Program-made: the position numbers and the translations under genes
DNA from: Paenibacillus pinihumi DSM 23905 = JCM 16419
GTDB lineage: Bacteria > Bacillota > Bacilli > Paenibacillales > Paenibacillaceae
Length of the DNA stretch: 64,000 bases
Assembly (NCBI RefSeq): GCF_000422505.1
Contig: NZ_AULX01000033.1
Coordinates: 1-64,000, forward strand
Direction: 5' to 3'
Notes under the pieces: generated by a model
Told to the model about the DNA's origin: nothing
What the model saw: the letters and a program-made list of their open reading frames with translations, nothing else
Database searches by the model: none
Shown: piece by piece, positions 35,252-43,557 of the stretch
Layout: each line of letters opens with the position of its first letter
Numbering within the stretch: position 1 is the stretch's first letter

Positions 35252-37018
35252 GTGCGAGCGTATCAAATCGACTTTACCATGCACAGAGGGCATGAGATGG
35301 TTTTGGCTGACCCGGACGGGCTTACACGTGATAGTCTGGATGAGCTGGAGCTGAAGATGCTGCAGGCAGAGGAAATACCAGGCTTTTTACCAGTAGAGTG
35401 GCAGGAAATCGACGGAATCATCAGTTTTCATTACAAGCTGGCAGGCAAACGGATGCTGAAACACCGTCTTCAGCTTCAGACGTTCACCATGTCCGACTAT
35501 TGTATTCTGCTGCTGGCAGTACTGGAAGCGCTGGACAATTGCAAGCCTTATATGCTTCGGCCCGAGGCTGTTATGTTCCATGAAGACTATATTTTTACAG
35601 GAAGCTCCTGGCAGGAGGTTGGTCTTGTCTATGTGCCTGTGACAGATGGAGCCGCACATGCAGCACCTTATGAAGATCTGATGAATCTGGCCGTCCGCTG
35701 GGCTGCCCGCATCAATCCTGTGGACGGGCCGGCTCTGCAGCGGATACTTCAAGTACTGGATAAGGAAACAGGCACATGGAACAGTTTGCAGAAACTTCTT
35801 CTGGAGATGGTATCTGCACCTTATTACGGTGATGATCTGAAACCTGATAGTTTGCCAGCTTCTATGCAGAATCTTTCATCAAGCATGTCCTGCCTATCCT
35901 CTGGAGCGCAGCCCCATGGCTCATTTGGTGGTCCGGCTTCAGATTCTGTTCATGCACCATTTGTAAACCCTTCTCAGAAGGACTTCTCATCCGCCGGGAA
36001 TAAACCGGCACCCGAAAATACTGAGACCGGGATGTATCTCAGGGGAGCGGATTGGGAAGCGGATATTAGCGGGGAAGATACGTACGGCAAGAAGCCGCGC
36101 ACAACGATTATCATTATTTTGCTGGCATTATTTGCTGTTGCAGTCGTATGGCGTTTTTTATATCTGGATGATCCAAACGAGCAGACGCTGCTGACCAGCA
36201 TCGGCATTTCACTGCTGATTGCAGGGAGTGCTGCACTGTTTTGCTACGCAGCTGGAAAGAAGAGCAGACATGAAGGGCAGTTTGACGAAAATCTTATGAA
36301 CGGGCGGGACCCTGAAATTATTCGTAACTGGAAAGAAGAGTCCAGAGTTTCGGGTACGAGGGACAGAAGTGAAATTTTTCTGAACAGAGAGCAGTCACCT
36401 GATATTGGATATCCGCATAAAGCTGCTGCCAATGAAGAGAGAAGCGGCAGATGGAATCTTACCTCAGCCCGCCCAAGCAATCATTCACAACCTGAGCAAA
36501 GCAAGGGGTACGGTTCAACCGCTCATGAGCCTGAATCCGGTGCTTCAATGGGAGCTGCAAGTATGGGGCCGGGTAATGCAGCTGCTGCAGATGAGTCTAC
36601 AGTATTGCTTGCGCCTGATGGCAGATCGGCCTCAAGCCTGGTATCCGGGCAGACGATAACAGCGTATTTGCAAAGGGAATTCAAGGGAAATGTATCCCGG
36701 ATTGAGTTGACCGGAAGAAAACTTGTCATTGGCAGAGCAGCAGAGTCTGAGGGCTATGTGGATACAGGGGAGGGTTTGTCCAGAGCCCATCTGGAGATAG
36801 AGCGGACCACAGAGGGATACAGTGCCAAGGATCTGGGATCACGCAACGGGAGCCTGCTTAATGGGAACGTAATGGTGCCTTACAAAGTGTACAGGATCAA
36901 GTCGGAGGACCGGATTCAACTGGCAGGGGCACAAGGACCTGTCTATGCTTTCACGGAAGGCCCTCAGCAAACAGTTCAAGTTCCTCAAGGCGGGGCAAAT
37001 TCTACTGTTGGAGCGTGA
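35252..37018 (+). CDS. DUF6382-like / FHA-domain membrane protein, 588 aa
   Basis: The N-terminal domain (about 1-190) resembles DUF6382 as I recall it (FTMSDYCILLLAVLEALDNCKPYMLRPEAVMF), distantly like the inactive-kinase domain of EssB/YukC. Two membrane helices follow (TIIIILLALFAVAVVWRFLYL and LTSIGISLLIAGSAALFCYAAG), then a disordered Ser/Gly-rich linker. The C-terminal FHA domain carries LVIGRAAES, GLSRAHLEIE and DLGSRNGSLLNG, which bind phosphothreonine. As last tad gene it may couple pilus assembly to Ser/Thr phosphorylation. GTG at 35252 follows AAAGGAGAGG. Confidence 0.8.
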   Translation: MRAYQIDFTMHRGHEMVLADPDGLTRDSLDELELKMLQAEEIPGFLPVEWQEIDGIISFHYKLAGKRMLKHRLQLQTFTMSDYCILLLAVLEALDNCKPYMLRPEAVMFHEDYIFTGSSWQEVGLVYVPVTDGAAHAAPYEDLMNLAVRWAARINPVDGPALQRILQVLDKETGTWNSLQKLLLEMVSAPYYGDDLKPDSLPASMQNLSSSMSCLSSGAQPHGSFGGPASDSVHAPFVNPSQKDFSSAGNKPAPENTETGMYLRGADWEADISGEDTYGKKPRTTIIIILLALFAVAVVWRFLYLDDPNEQTLLTSIGISLLIAGSAALFCYAAGKKSRHEGQFDENLMNGRDPEIIRNWKEESRVSGTRDRSEIFLNREQSPDIGYPHKAAANEERSGRWNLTSARPSNHSQPEQSKGYGSTAHEPESGASMGAASMGPGNAAAADESTVLLAPDGRSASSLVSGQTITAYLQREFKGNVSRIELTGRKLVIGRAAESEGYVDTGEGLSRAHLEIERTTEGYSAKDLGSRNGSLLNGNVMVPYKVYRIKSEDRIQLAGAQGPVYAFTEGPQQTVQVPQGGANSTVGA

Positions 37019-37075
37019 CCCGGCAGTGTTCAGAATATGTGAAGTAGTTGTCAGCTGGCAATGGCTTAAAGGGAA

Positions 37076-37130
37076 ACAAAAAAGCGTCTATTAAGTACTG
37101 TGATTTCCATACTGCACTTAATAGACGCTT
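37076..37130 (-). terminator. Terminator after the TIGR01777 gene
   Basis: AAGCGTCTATTAAGT at 37082-37096 and ACTTAATAGACGCTT at 37116-37130 form a perfect 15-bp stem. The A-run before it becomes a U-tract on the reverse strand, so it ends the epimerase transcript. It also marks the end of the tad operon. Confidence 0.88.
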
Positions 37131-37190
37131 ATGAATGGAACAGTGTGAAAGAGCCGCTACACACTGCATGGATGGTGTAATCAGACGGGA

Positions 37191-38093
37191 TTACTTGGCT
37201 CCTACCAAATCTTTCATGGCGCTCTGGACGGTTGGAAAACGGAATTTAAAACCGGCATCGAGCGCCCGCCGCGGAAGTACCCGCTGGCCCTCCAGCAGCA
37301 GAACCGAGAGTTCACCGAATATGAGCTTCAGCATGGCTCCAGGCACCGGCATCCAGTGTGGTCTGCCCATCGCTCCTGCAATCGCCCGGCCGAAATCATC
37401 ATTCGTAACCGGCTCTGGAGCAGAGGCATTGACCGGACCATGAATTTCATCATGATCGATGCAGAAGGCAATCAGTCTGACAATGTCTTCGACATGTATC
37501 CAGGACAGCCATTGTTTCCCGCTGCCGATTTTGCCTCCCGCAAACATCCGGTAAGGCAGCGCCATCTTAGGGAATGCCCCGCCCTCAGTCCCGATTACTA
37601 TACCGACACGCAGCTTCACCATCCGTTTGGCGCCAATACTGTCAGCGGCTATTTCCCATTTCTCAACAACCGAAGAGAGGAAATCGGAGACGACCACTGG
37701 GCTGTCTTCATCAAAGGTTGCCGTCTCGGAATTTCCGTAGGCGGAAATTCCGGATGCATTAATAACAACGTCAGGCTTGCGCTGCAGAGTACGAACCAGC
37801 TTGCTGATCCGTTCTGCAGCAACAAGCCTGGACTTAATAATGCGTTCTTTGGCGTCTTCAGTCCATCTCTGGTTGATGGATTCACCGGCCAGATTAATAA
37901 TTGCATGGATGCCTTCCAGCCTCTCCGGTTTGGAGCTCAAGTCTTCCCATGAAATGACATGAAGTTTAGGATGCTTTTGTTCGACTCTTCCGGTTGAACG
38001 GGTAATAATCCATACTTCATCGCCACGCTCGAGGAAATGCTGAACCAGGGCGTTGCCGATAAAGCCGGAGCCGCCCGTGACGGCAATGCGCAT
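37191..38093 (-). CDS. TIGR01777-family NAD-dependent epimerase/reductase-like protein
   Basis: A 300-aa extended-SDR protein with an N-terminal Rossmann motif VTGGSGFIGNALVQHF, NLAGESINQRW, SGISAYG, LRVGIVIG and a C-terminal DUF1731-type tail (RVLPRRALDAGFKFRFP). The classical SDR tyrosine motif is altered, as usual for this family. The substrate is unknown; in Bacillus the homologue is YfhF. Confidence 0.9.
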   Translation of the reverse strand: MRIAVTGGSGFIGNALVQHFLERGDEVWIITRSTGRVEQKHPKLHVISWEDLSSKPERLEGIHAIINLAGESINQRWTEDAKERIIKSRLVAAERISKLVRTLQRKPDVVINASGISAYGNSETATFDEDSPVVVSDFLSSVVEKWEIAADSIGAKRMVKLRVGIVIGTEGGAFPKMALPYRMFAGGKIGSGKQWLSWIHVEDIVRLIAFCIDHDEIHGPVNASAPEPVTNDDFGRAIAGAMGRPHWMPVPGAMLKLIFGELSVLLLEGQRVLPRRALDAGFKFRFPTVQSAMKDLVGAK

Positions 38094-38111
38094 ACAATCA
38101 CCTCTGCTCGA

Positions 38112-38585
38112 TTATTCAACCTTCTCTATGTTTGTAACCCACTTCTGTTTGCTGTCGGTACCTTCAATCAACTTCTCGGTATATTCAAACTTAACCTTGT
38201 CCCCTTCTTCAAGAGGGTTAAGCTTCTCCATCATGTCATCATCAAATTGGTAGGATTCAGCTCCGTCAGCAGTCTCAATCTCTATCGTATGGCTGTCAGC
38301 GAGTCCATTATAGGTCCCTTCATTGGACAGAACAGGCCGGCCTTGCTGGTCATCCGGCTTGGCAGGGTTGTTATCGGTGCCGCTTGTACCGTTATCAGCG
38401 CCATCATTGTCCGGTACCGCTGTGTCCGGCTCCTGTGTACCAGGTATTTCTGTATTGTTCGTCCCCTGATTCGCTGGTGTATTGCTGGAGCTGTTGCTGC
38501 AGGCAGCAGTCGTCATGGCAAGGGCAATAGCGAGCGCGAGCAGAGTTGCAGCTTTTCTCTTGGTTTTTCTTTTTGTATGGGTCAA
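38112..38585 (-). CDS. Small secreted lipoprotein, about 157 aa
   Basis: Basic start (KRKTKRKAATL), a hydrophobic segment and lipobox TTAACS, so it should be lipidated at the cysteine. A Ser/Asn/Asp/Pro-rich spacer follows, then a small beta domain (YNGLADSHTIEIETADG, GDKVKFEYTEKLIEG). AGGAGGT favours the TTG start at 38585; the GTG at 38594 lies within the ribosome site. Function unknown. Confidence 0.8.
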   Translation of the reverse strand: MTHTKRKTKRKAATLLALAIALAMTTAACSNSSSNTPANQGTNNTEIPGTQEPDTAVPDNDGADNGTSGTDNNPAKPDDQQGRPVLSNEGTYNGLADSHTIEIETADGAESYQFDDDMMEKLNPLEEGDKVKFEYTEKLIEGTDSKQKWVTNIEKVE

Positions 38586-38742
38586 TCCGACCACCTCCTG
38601 TATTCTATAACGTAACTATACCCCTGGTGGTTACAAATCAATCACAATTAAATTAAGATTTGAAGACAAGCTATACGGCAGTTTCCCGTTTTGTCATCAT
38701 GAATTGACAAGCAAGAAGGCTGAGTTCTTATCATCAAACCTA

Positions 38743-38794
38743 ACCCCGATGACAATCGTTTCTATTAAATTTTTGAATTCCGATTGTCGGGGCC
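38743..38794. repeat. Inverted repeat in the gap between lipoprotein and DUF2621-type genes
   Basis: CCCCGATGACAATCG and CGATTGTCGGGG pair with a 3-nt bulge around an AT-rich loop. There is no U-tract on either side. It may be an mRNA end or a protein site. Nothing else is visible in 38595-38815. Confidence 0.35.
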
Positions 38795-38815
38795 GTCTGC
38801 TACAAGATTGCCATA

Positions 38816-39250
38816 CTAGGAAAGCAGGTGCTTGTACGGCGTGTAGTCAATATTATTCTTTTCCAGAAAATTTGTCAGACTCCGGTAATCACGGCGCGGA
38901 GTCGCCAGTATGTAACCTTCGATGCAATGCTCCCGTGTGACCTCAGAGGAGCCGCTCTCTACGGCGAGCTGCCCGATCTTGGCTGCTATGGAGTGCTTGG
39001 CAATATCGCGAAATGCTTGCGGTACCGGGGATGCCAGGACATCCAGGAACTTCTTGGACTCATCTGTCCATAATGGACGGCTGCGCTCCACCCAGTAATT
39101 TTGCCAGTCGAGCTTGGATTTTCCATCTCGCTTCGGAAGCACTTTTAGAAATTTCCGGAACATAAAATAACCGCCGATCGACATAAAACCCAGCAGTACC
39201 ACGGCCCAGAAAATAATAAAATACATAAACCCGTCCGTTGCGGAATTCAT
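38816..39250 (-). CDS. DUF2621-type membrane-anchored protein, 144 aa
   Basis: One N-terminal helix (MYFIIFWAVVLLGFMSIGGYFMF) and a cytosolic domain with DWQNYWVERSRPLWTDESKKFLDVL, EVTREHCIEGYILATPRRDY and NIDYTPYKHLL. This is the layout of the DUF2621 family in Bacilli, as I recall it; function unknown. An upstream TATAAT on the reverse strand near 39265-39275 may be its promoter. It is the last core gene before the prophage. Confidence 0.75.
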   Translation of the reverse strand: MNSATDGFMYFIIFWAVVLLGFMSIGGYFMFRKFLKVLPKRDGKSKLDWQNYWVERSRPLWTDESKKFLDVLASPVPQAFRDIAKHSIAAKIGQLAVESGSSEVTREHCIEGYILATPRRDYRSLTNFLEKNNIDYTPYKHLLS

Positions 39251-39310
39251 TATCGCTTCACCTCACCATGAATTATATCGTATTTCTAGATTTATTTCGA
39301 TATTAGTCTT

Positions 39311-39336
39311 AAAAGCCCTTGGGGCGTATGGCTTTT
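39311..39336 (-). terminator. Hairpin at the prophage left boundary (integrase terminator or att region)
   Basis: AAAAGCC at 39311-39317 and GGCTTTT at 39330-39336 form a 7-bp stem followed on the reverse strand by T-rich sequence. It lies 14 nt past the integrase stop. The attachment core probably falls in 39280-39350, but without the other end it cannot be defined. Confidence 0.4.
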
Positions 39337-39349
39337 GCATGTCCTATCT

Positions 39350-40528
39350 TTAATCAGCCCCACTTTTAGCCCCAGCAGCTTGGACACTATTCGAAAAAAC
39401 AGTCACTGCTTTATCTTCCATCTCTTTTAAAGAGTGGCCATAAGTCTTATATATCATCTCTACAGTAGTTCCTAAACGTTCTGCAATAGTTTTTGGCAAC
39501 ACGCCATTATTTATCAATATTGTAGCATGTGTATGACGCAGACCGTGAGGAGAGATTCGAGTGAAGGATACGCCTTCTGACTTTAATTTTTTATATGCGT
39601 TTTTTAAGGCAACCTTCATGACTTCGGTATATACTGGCTCGCCTGTGTTTGCGAGAAAAATATGATCAGCGCTTTTATCCAGTTTAAATCCGTGCCTGAA
39701 TTTTGTCTCTATACACCACTTTTGATAAGAAAGCATCTGATTTATCAATAGACTGTCAACTGGGATAGTGCGATAACTGTTTTTGGTTTTGGGCGGCCTC
39801 TCGCCGTGAGCATCTCTCGTAAAGTCGATGCTTATCTTCCCCTTTTTAAAGTCTACATCTCGCCACTTTAATGCTAACGCCTCGCCGATCCGCATACCAG
39901 TGTAGGCGAGCAGGAGGGCCAGCGTGTAGCTGGTGAGGGGGGTGTATTTTTTGAGTGCTTGTATCATAATGTTCAGCTCGTCCGCGGTTAGGTGATTTTT
40001 GCGGGCTGCACGCTGTTCAATCTTAACTTTTCGAAACCTGTTGCGCGAAAGTATTTCTTCCTCTACAGCGGCGTTGACTGCAATTTTAAAATAATTGTGA
40101 TAGGTTAACACCGTACTGGGCTTGAATTTTTTCAGCAAAGGCTGAATAAATACTCTGATATAAGTTTGCCTGTCCAATTTATTTAAATTGTATTTTCCAA
40201 GCATAGGTTTCAAGTGATTCTCTATTGCTCTTTTCCTTACCACCTGAGTAGATATTTTCCACAGGTGAGCATTTGTATTCAACCAAATATCTAACCATTG
40301 CCCCACAGTCATTTGGCTGTTCTCGACTTTTTTCAGATTGCCGTTGGCAACGTCGATTTTTGCTTTCAACAAAGCTTTTTCGGCATCCTTCTGGGTTACA
40401 AAGCTACTTTCTTTCTTCTCTCGGCGCTTCCCAAGAGTATCATAATACTTGTACCTGTACCTGTATCTAACATCTCCGTTTTTTAGAAGGTATTTTTCTA
40501 TTTCCTTTTCCGCTCTTTTCATTTTCAT
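39350..40528 (-). CDS. int: Phage integrase, tyrosine recombinase
   Basis: A 392-aa protein with an AP2-like arm-binding start (KNGDVRYRYRYKYYDTLGKRREKK), a SAM-like core-binding domain (MTVGQWLDIWLN) and a catalytic domain with R in YTGMRIGEAL, HGLRHTHAT and Y in MIYKTYGHSLKEME. It catalyses site-specific integration and, with a directionality factor, excision. Position at the left edge, pointing outward, is typical. Confidence 0.95.
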   Translation of the reverse strand: MKMKRAEKEIEKYLLKNGDVRYRYRYKYYDTLGKRREKKESSFVTQKDAEKALLKAKIDVANGNLKKVENSQMTVGQWLDIWLNTNAHLWKISTQVVRKRAIENHLKPMLGKYNLNKLDRQTYIRVFIQPLLKKFKPSTVLTYHNYFKIAVNAAVEEEILSRNRFRKVKIEQRAARKNHLTADELNIMIQALKKYTPLTSYTLALLLAYTGMRIGEALALKWRDVDFKKGKISIDFTRDAHGERPPKTKNSYRTIPVDSLLINQMLSYQKWCIETKFRHGFKLDKSADHIFLANTGEPVYTEVMKVALKNAYKKLKSEGVSFTRISPHGLRHTHATILINNGVLPKTIAERLGTTVEMIYKTYGHSLKEMEDKAVTVFSNSVQAAGAKSGAD

Positions 40529-40619
40529 CCGTCCTTTGCGCGCGGGTAGGCGATAAAAGGGAATGTATGTTCTGTTTTAGTGTATGATGAACCGCCTTGC
40601 GGCGGGAAAGCGCAAGATT

Positions 40620-41084
40620 TTAAAATAATTCAATAACCCCTAATGGATCAAAGCAAATTGCATGACTGTCGTCAACCATCAAAAGTAACCCATGTTTTTC
40701 TGTGTAACGGTCAATAGAATGTTGAAGGAACTCCTCGGTTACTCCCAGGTATTCGGCTATTTCGTGGCGGCCTTGGGCTTTAGCTTTGTAGGCCTGTACA
40801 ATATCAGATAAGGGGATAAGTCTGCCATAAGCCCATTGCCGCGCACGAAGTTCCTGTTTCCGGTGTCTGAGATCAGACTGATCCAGGATGTCACCAGTTG
40901 AAGTATGGTAATGTCCAAGCTCTTCCGCAAGTATGCAGGCTTTCCCAACTGTATAAGGTGTAAATTTATTTACCCACACAATTCCATCGGAATACAAACC
41001 TCTGTTTCTTGGTAGCATTGGCATTTCGTAGACCTCTATGTTGTGATTATGGGCTTCATCGAGAAGCTCCTCGTATGTTGCCAT
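40620..41084 (-). CDS. ImmA/IrrE-family metallopeptidase
   Basis: A 154-aa protein with ACILAEELGHYHTSTGDI, the EExGH form of the zinc motif common in phage ImmA-like proteins, followed by RHRKQELRARQWAYGRLI. By analogy with ICEBs1 ImmA it would cleave the adjacent repressor to trigger induction. It starts 1 nt after the repressor stop and is co-transcribed with it. Confidence 0.85.
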   Translation of the reverse strand: MATYEELLDEAHNHNIEVYEMPMLPRNRGLYSDGIVWVNKFTPYTVGKACILAEELGHYHTSTGDILDQSDLRHRKQELRARQWAYGRLIPLSDIVQAYKAKAQGRHEIAEYLGVTEEFLQHSIDRYTEKHGLLLMVDDSHAICFDPLGVIELF

Positions 41085-41085
41085 A

Positions 41086-41781
41086 TCATCTACCCTTTCG
41101 CTTTGACCTCACAAATTCTTTAAATCGTTCGATTTCCTCCAGTTCCTCTTCTGTCCAGTCAGCTCCTTCATGATGTGCTGCAATGGTTTCGGGTTCAAAG
41201 CTTGAGCTCCCTACTGTATTGCTTGCTTCTGTCAGTGCATCTATTAATTCAGCTTCCCTGAATTTTGTGTAAGCTGTAACCATTTCGTTTTCACTCAATC
41301 CTTGCTCTTGGTAGTGATGTAGCAGCTCCAAAGGAATGTCTTCTAATAAATCACCGTCGATTTCCTCCAATTCGTATCCAGCTGCTGCAAATAGACTCTC
41401 GTCATCAACAATTAACTTATACGGATTACTGCTCGCTAGTTTCTTAACTAAATCTAAAGGTGGCTGTTCAGTAGTTATGCCAAAAGCGTAAGTTTCTACT
41501 ATATCTAAATCTATGCTTAAGTCATTGGCAAATTGTTCACAGGTTCTTTTATTCATGATGATTCTAAACAGCTCCTCGAATCTGGTGAGCTCAAAACCAT
41601 ATAATACTACGTCGACTGATTCTTTGAAGTGCTCAGCTACTTTTTGTACTTTATCTATTGATGGTGAACTTTTTGCCCAATTGTAAATTGTACCGTTACC
41701 AAACCCCATCTCTTTTTCAAGCTTAGGTATAGTCGTCCCATTTTTCACACTGAGATGTTTAATATTTTCAACAATTCTCAT
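41086..41781 (-). CDS. XRE-family phage repressor, 231 aa
   Basis: N-terminal HTH (TIPKLEKEMGFGNGTIYNWAKSSPSIDKV) and a longer acidic C-terminal half. Together with the downstream ImmA-like gene it forms the lysogeny module. AGGAGGG lies upstream of the ATG. It is divergent from the Cro-like gene across an operator-rich 281-bp region and probably binds the ACCGATAATAATC repeats there. Confidence 0.85.
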   Translation of the reverse strand: MRIVENIKHLSVKNGTTIPKLEKEMGFGNGTIYNWAKSSPSIDKVQKVAEHFKESVDVVLYGFELTRFEELFRIIMNKRTCEQFANDLSIDLDIVETYAFGITTEQPPLDLVKKLASSNPYKLIVDDESLFAAAGYELEEIDGDLLEDIPLELLHHYQEQGLSENEMVTAYTKFREAELIDALTEASNTVGSSSFEPETIAAHHEGADWTEEELEEIERFKEFVRSKRKGR

Positions 41782-41797
41782 ATTGCCCTCCTGGATG

Positions 41798-41871
41798 ACC
41801 GATAATAATCAAGTTTAAATAAGATTATTATCGGTTTAGGTGTTGACCAACCGATAATAATCGGTTATATT
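41798..41871. promoter_or_regulatory. Lysogeny operators with an early promoter
   Basis: Three copies of one motif: ACCGATAATAATC at 41798-41810, its reverse complement GATTATTATCGGT at 41823-41835, and ACCGATAATAATCGGT at 41850-41865. The third fills the 17-bp spacer of a rightward promoter TTGACC (41843-41848) and TATATT (41866-41871), so repressor binding would directly block early transcription. The other two cover the leftward repressor promoter region. Between 41872 and 42062 there is an AT-rich leader without a gene. Confidence 0.82.
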
Positions 41872-42062
41872 TATCTCAACAGCTTAATTGTTTGCAAAAA
41901 TGGCACCAAAAAGATGAGGGTATATCACCCAATTGAAAAAATCGTTCCCCAACGATGTTTATTTTGTTGTGCCTTTTTACTGATAATAGATTATTTTCAG
42001 TTGAAAGTCAACAATTAAGCTGTGTTTTTTACAAACAATTACAAAAGGGGGGGGGGGTAAGA

Positions 42063-42260
42063 GTGGCTCAATACACTGAATTCGGAGCAGAAGCGCGGAA
42101 GATCATGTTTCTAAAAAATATCAAGATGAAAGATGTAGCAAATGAACTTGGTGTATCGGTAACGTACGTATCTGAGATTTTCAAAGGCACACGTGCTGGC
42201 AAAAATCAAAAGCCGCAAATCGCTGAAATGCTTGGTATGGAAAGTGAGGTTGTGCAATGA
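42063..42260 (+). CDS. Cro-like XRE regulator, 65 aa
   Basis: HTH of the XRE type (MKDVANELGVSVTYVSEIFKG). GTG start at 42063, preceded by an unusual run of 11 G (42047-42057) that provides the ribosome site. It is the first gene of the rightward early operon. The stop overlaps the antirepressor ATG (ATGA-type overlap). The longer open frame back to 41955 is not supported. Confidence 0.82.
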   Translation: MAQYTEFGAEARKIMFLKNIKMKDVANELGVSVTYVSEIFKGTRAGKNQKPQIAEMLGMESEVVQ

Positions 42261-43057
42261 TCAGTCCGGTACTATTTGAAGGCCAGCATGAAGTTTTGCT
42301 TCTTTTTACTGATGATGTATCAATTCCGTTCAAAGGTGATTTCATCATTCGGGCAAAAGATGTTGCGTCAATTCTGGAATACAAAGGGGCTTCCGCTACA
42401 AATCACATTTTGAAGTTTTGCAAGGAAAATCACATTTACCAAATTAAAAATTCGGATATTTTAAATCAAAATATCCGAAAGTTCAACAATGCCGGAGAGA
42501 AGTTCATTTCTAATCTTTCGCTAAATCGCGTCCTCGGTCAATCCAATCAGCCTAAGGCGCTACCTTTTCAAGATTGGATATATGAAGACATGCTTCCTTC
42601 AGTGCAGAAAACAGGAAAGTACTCTCTACCAGGAAACGAGACTCAACTGCTTCATTTTAAGAAAGAGGCCTACATGGTAGAGATCGCAGCTAATGTACTA
42701 CGTCTTCCAGACAGCGGGAGACTGAAATTGCTAGGCGATTTTAATCGAACACACGGCCTGTCCGTCCCGCTTCCTGGGTATGCTGACGAATCTATCTCCG
42801 AATCTGCAACAGAGCTTCTTAAGAAGAACGGGATCGGGATGCCGGCCAAAGAGTTCAACAAGCTATTAATGCAACATGGATTCCTTGAAGAAAAGGAGCG
42901 CCCATCCAGCAGAGGTGGAATAAAGCTCTTCAAATCGATAACGGTCCCTGGGCTATCATACGGTAAGAACATTATTAGCCCGAACAGCCCGAGAGAAACG
43001 GCGCCGCATTATTTTCCGGACAAATTTCCAGAACTACTTAGAATATTGGGACTTTAA
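42257..43057 (+). CDS. BRO-N-type phage antirepressor, 266 aa
   Basis: The N-terminal domain is Bro-N like (IRAKDVASILEYKGASATNHILKFCKENH, LNRVLGQSNQPKALPFQDWIYEDMLPSVQKTGKY). The C-terminal domain contains ATELLKKNGIGMPAKEFNKLLMQHGFLEE, like phage antirepressor DNA-binding domains. Likely role is to counteract the repressor or regulate early genes. Translationally coupled to the Cro-like gene. Confidence 0.85.
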   Translation: MISPVLFEGQHEVLLLFTDDVSIPFKGDFIIRAKDVASILEYKGASATNHILKFCKENHIYQIKNSDILNQNIRKFNNAGEKFISNLSLNRVLGQSNQPKALPFQDWIYEDMLPSVQKTGKYSLPGNETQLLHFKKEAYMVEIAANVLRLPDSGRLKLLGDFNRTHGLSVPLPGYADESISESATELLKKNGIGMPAKEFNKLLMQHGFLEEKERPSSRGGIKLFKSITVPGLSYGKNIISPNSPRETAPHYFPDKFPELLRILGL

Positions 43058-43086
43058 TCAAAAACATTGGAAAGAGAGGTGACGAA

Positions 43087-43356
43087 ATGATTCCGGCTGA
43101 GATCAAGGTACAGTTGGATCCTGTCGGTATACGGGAGTTTGTGCAGCAGGAGCTTCAAAAGCAAATACGCCAGCAGCTACTACTGGTTGACATCAATCGC
43201 TTGAGCGAACTTACATCTATGTCACCAAAATTTTTGGAGACAGAAATACTCCACGACCCAAGAGTGCGAATCCACGAGCGACGCAAGTTGAGAAAGCGCT
43301 GGTGGGTAGCTCAACCCACGTTTGAGGCAATCTTAGTTGTGATAGAAGAGTGGTAA
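43087..43356 (+). CDS. Small phage protein, possibly excisionase/DUF771-like, 89 aa
   Basis: The C-terminal half (LLLVDINRLSELTSMSPKFLETEIL, then RVRIHERRKLRKRWWV) recalls DUF771-like and excisionase-like wHTH proteins of Firmicute phages. GAGAGGTG precedes the ATG. Assignment is weak; it could be any small DNA-binding early protein. Confidence 0.5.
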   Translation: MIPAEIKVQLDPVGIREFVQQELQKQIRQQLLLVDINRLSELTSMSPKFLETEILHDPRVRIHERRKLRKRWWVAQPTFEAILVVIEEW

Positions 43357-43376
43357 TTACAAAGGAGGTGAGGTAG

Positions 43377-43490
43377 TTGTCCGTCACAGGATGGGTATGG
43401 ATGCAACTAACGCTTCAGGAGCGCATCGACATTTTGGAATTTGCAATTGAACAGAATGCGTTGAAATGGAAAACAGCTCAATCGGGGTAG
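43377..43490 (+). CDS. 37-aa phage ORF
   Basis: A TTG start 8 nt after AAAGGAGG; product SVTGWVWMQLTLQERIDILEF continuing to TAQSG. Amphipathic helix. The ideal ribosome site and tight packing (20 nt after the previous stop) support it, but no family is recognised. Confidence 0.5.
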   Translation: MSVTGWVWMQLTLQERIDILEFAIEQNALKWKTAQSG

Positions 43491-43557
43491 GAGCCGATCA
43501 AGCTGCATAAGTCAAAATTCGTTGCCGTCAGTATATCACTGACTGGGAGGGGACGCA

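Noticed and set aside
39280-39350. Exact attL core
   Set aside because: The right prophage end is outside the window, so the duplicated core cannot be identified; only the region can be suggested.
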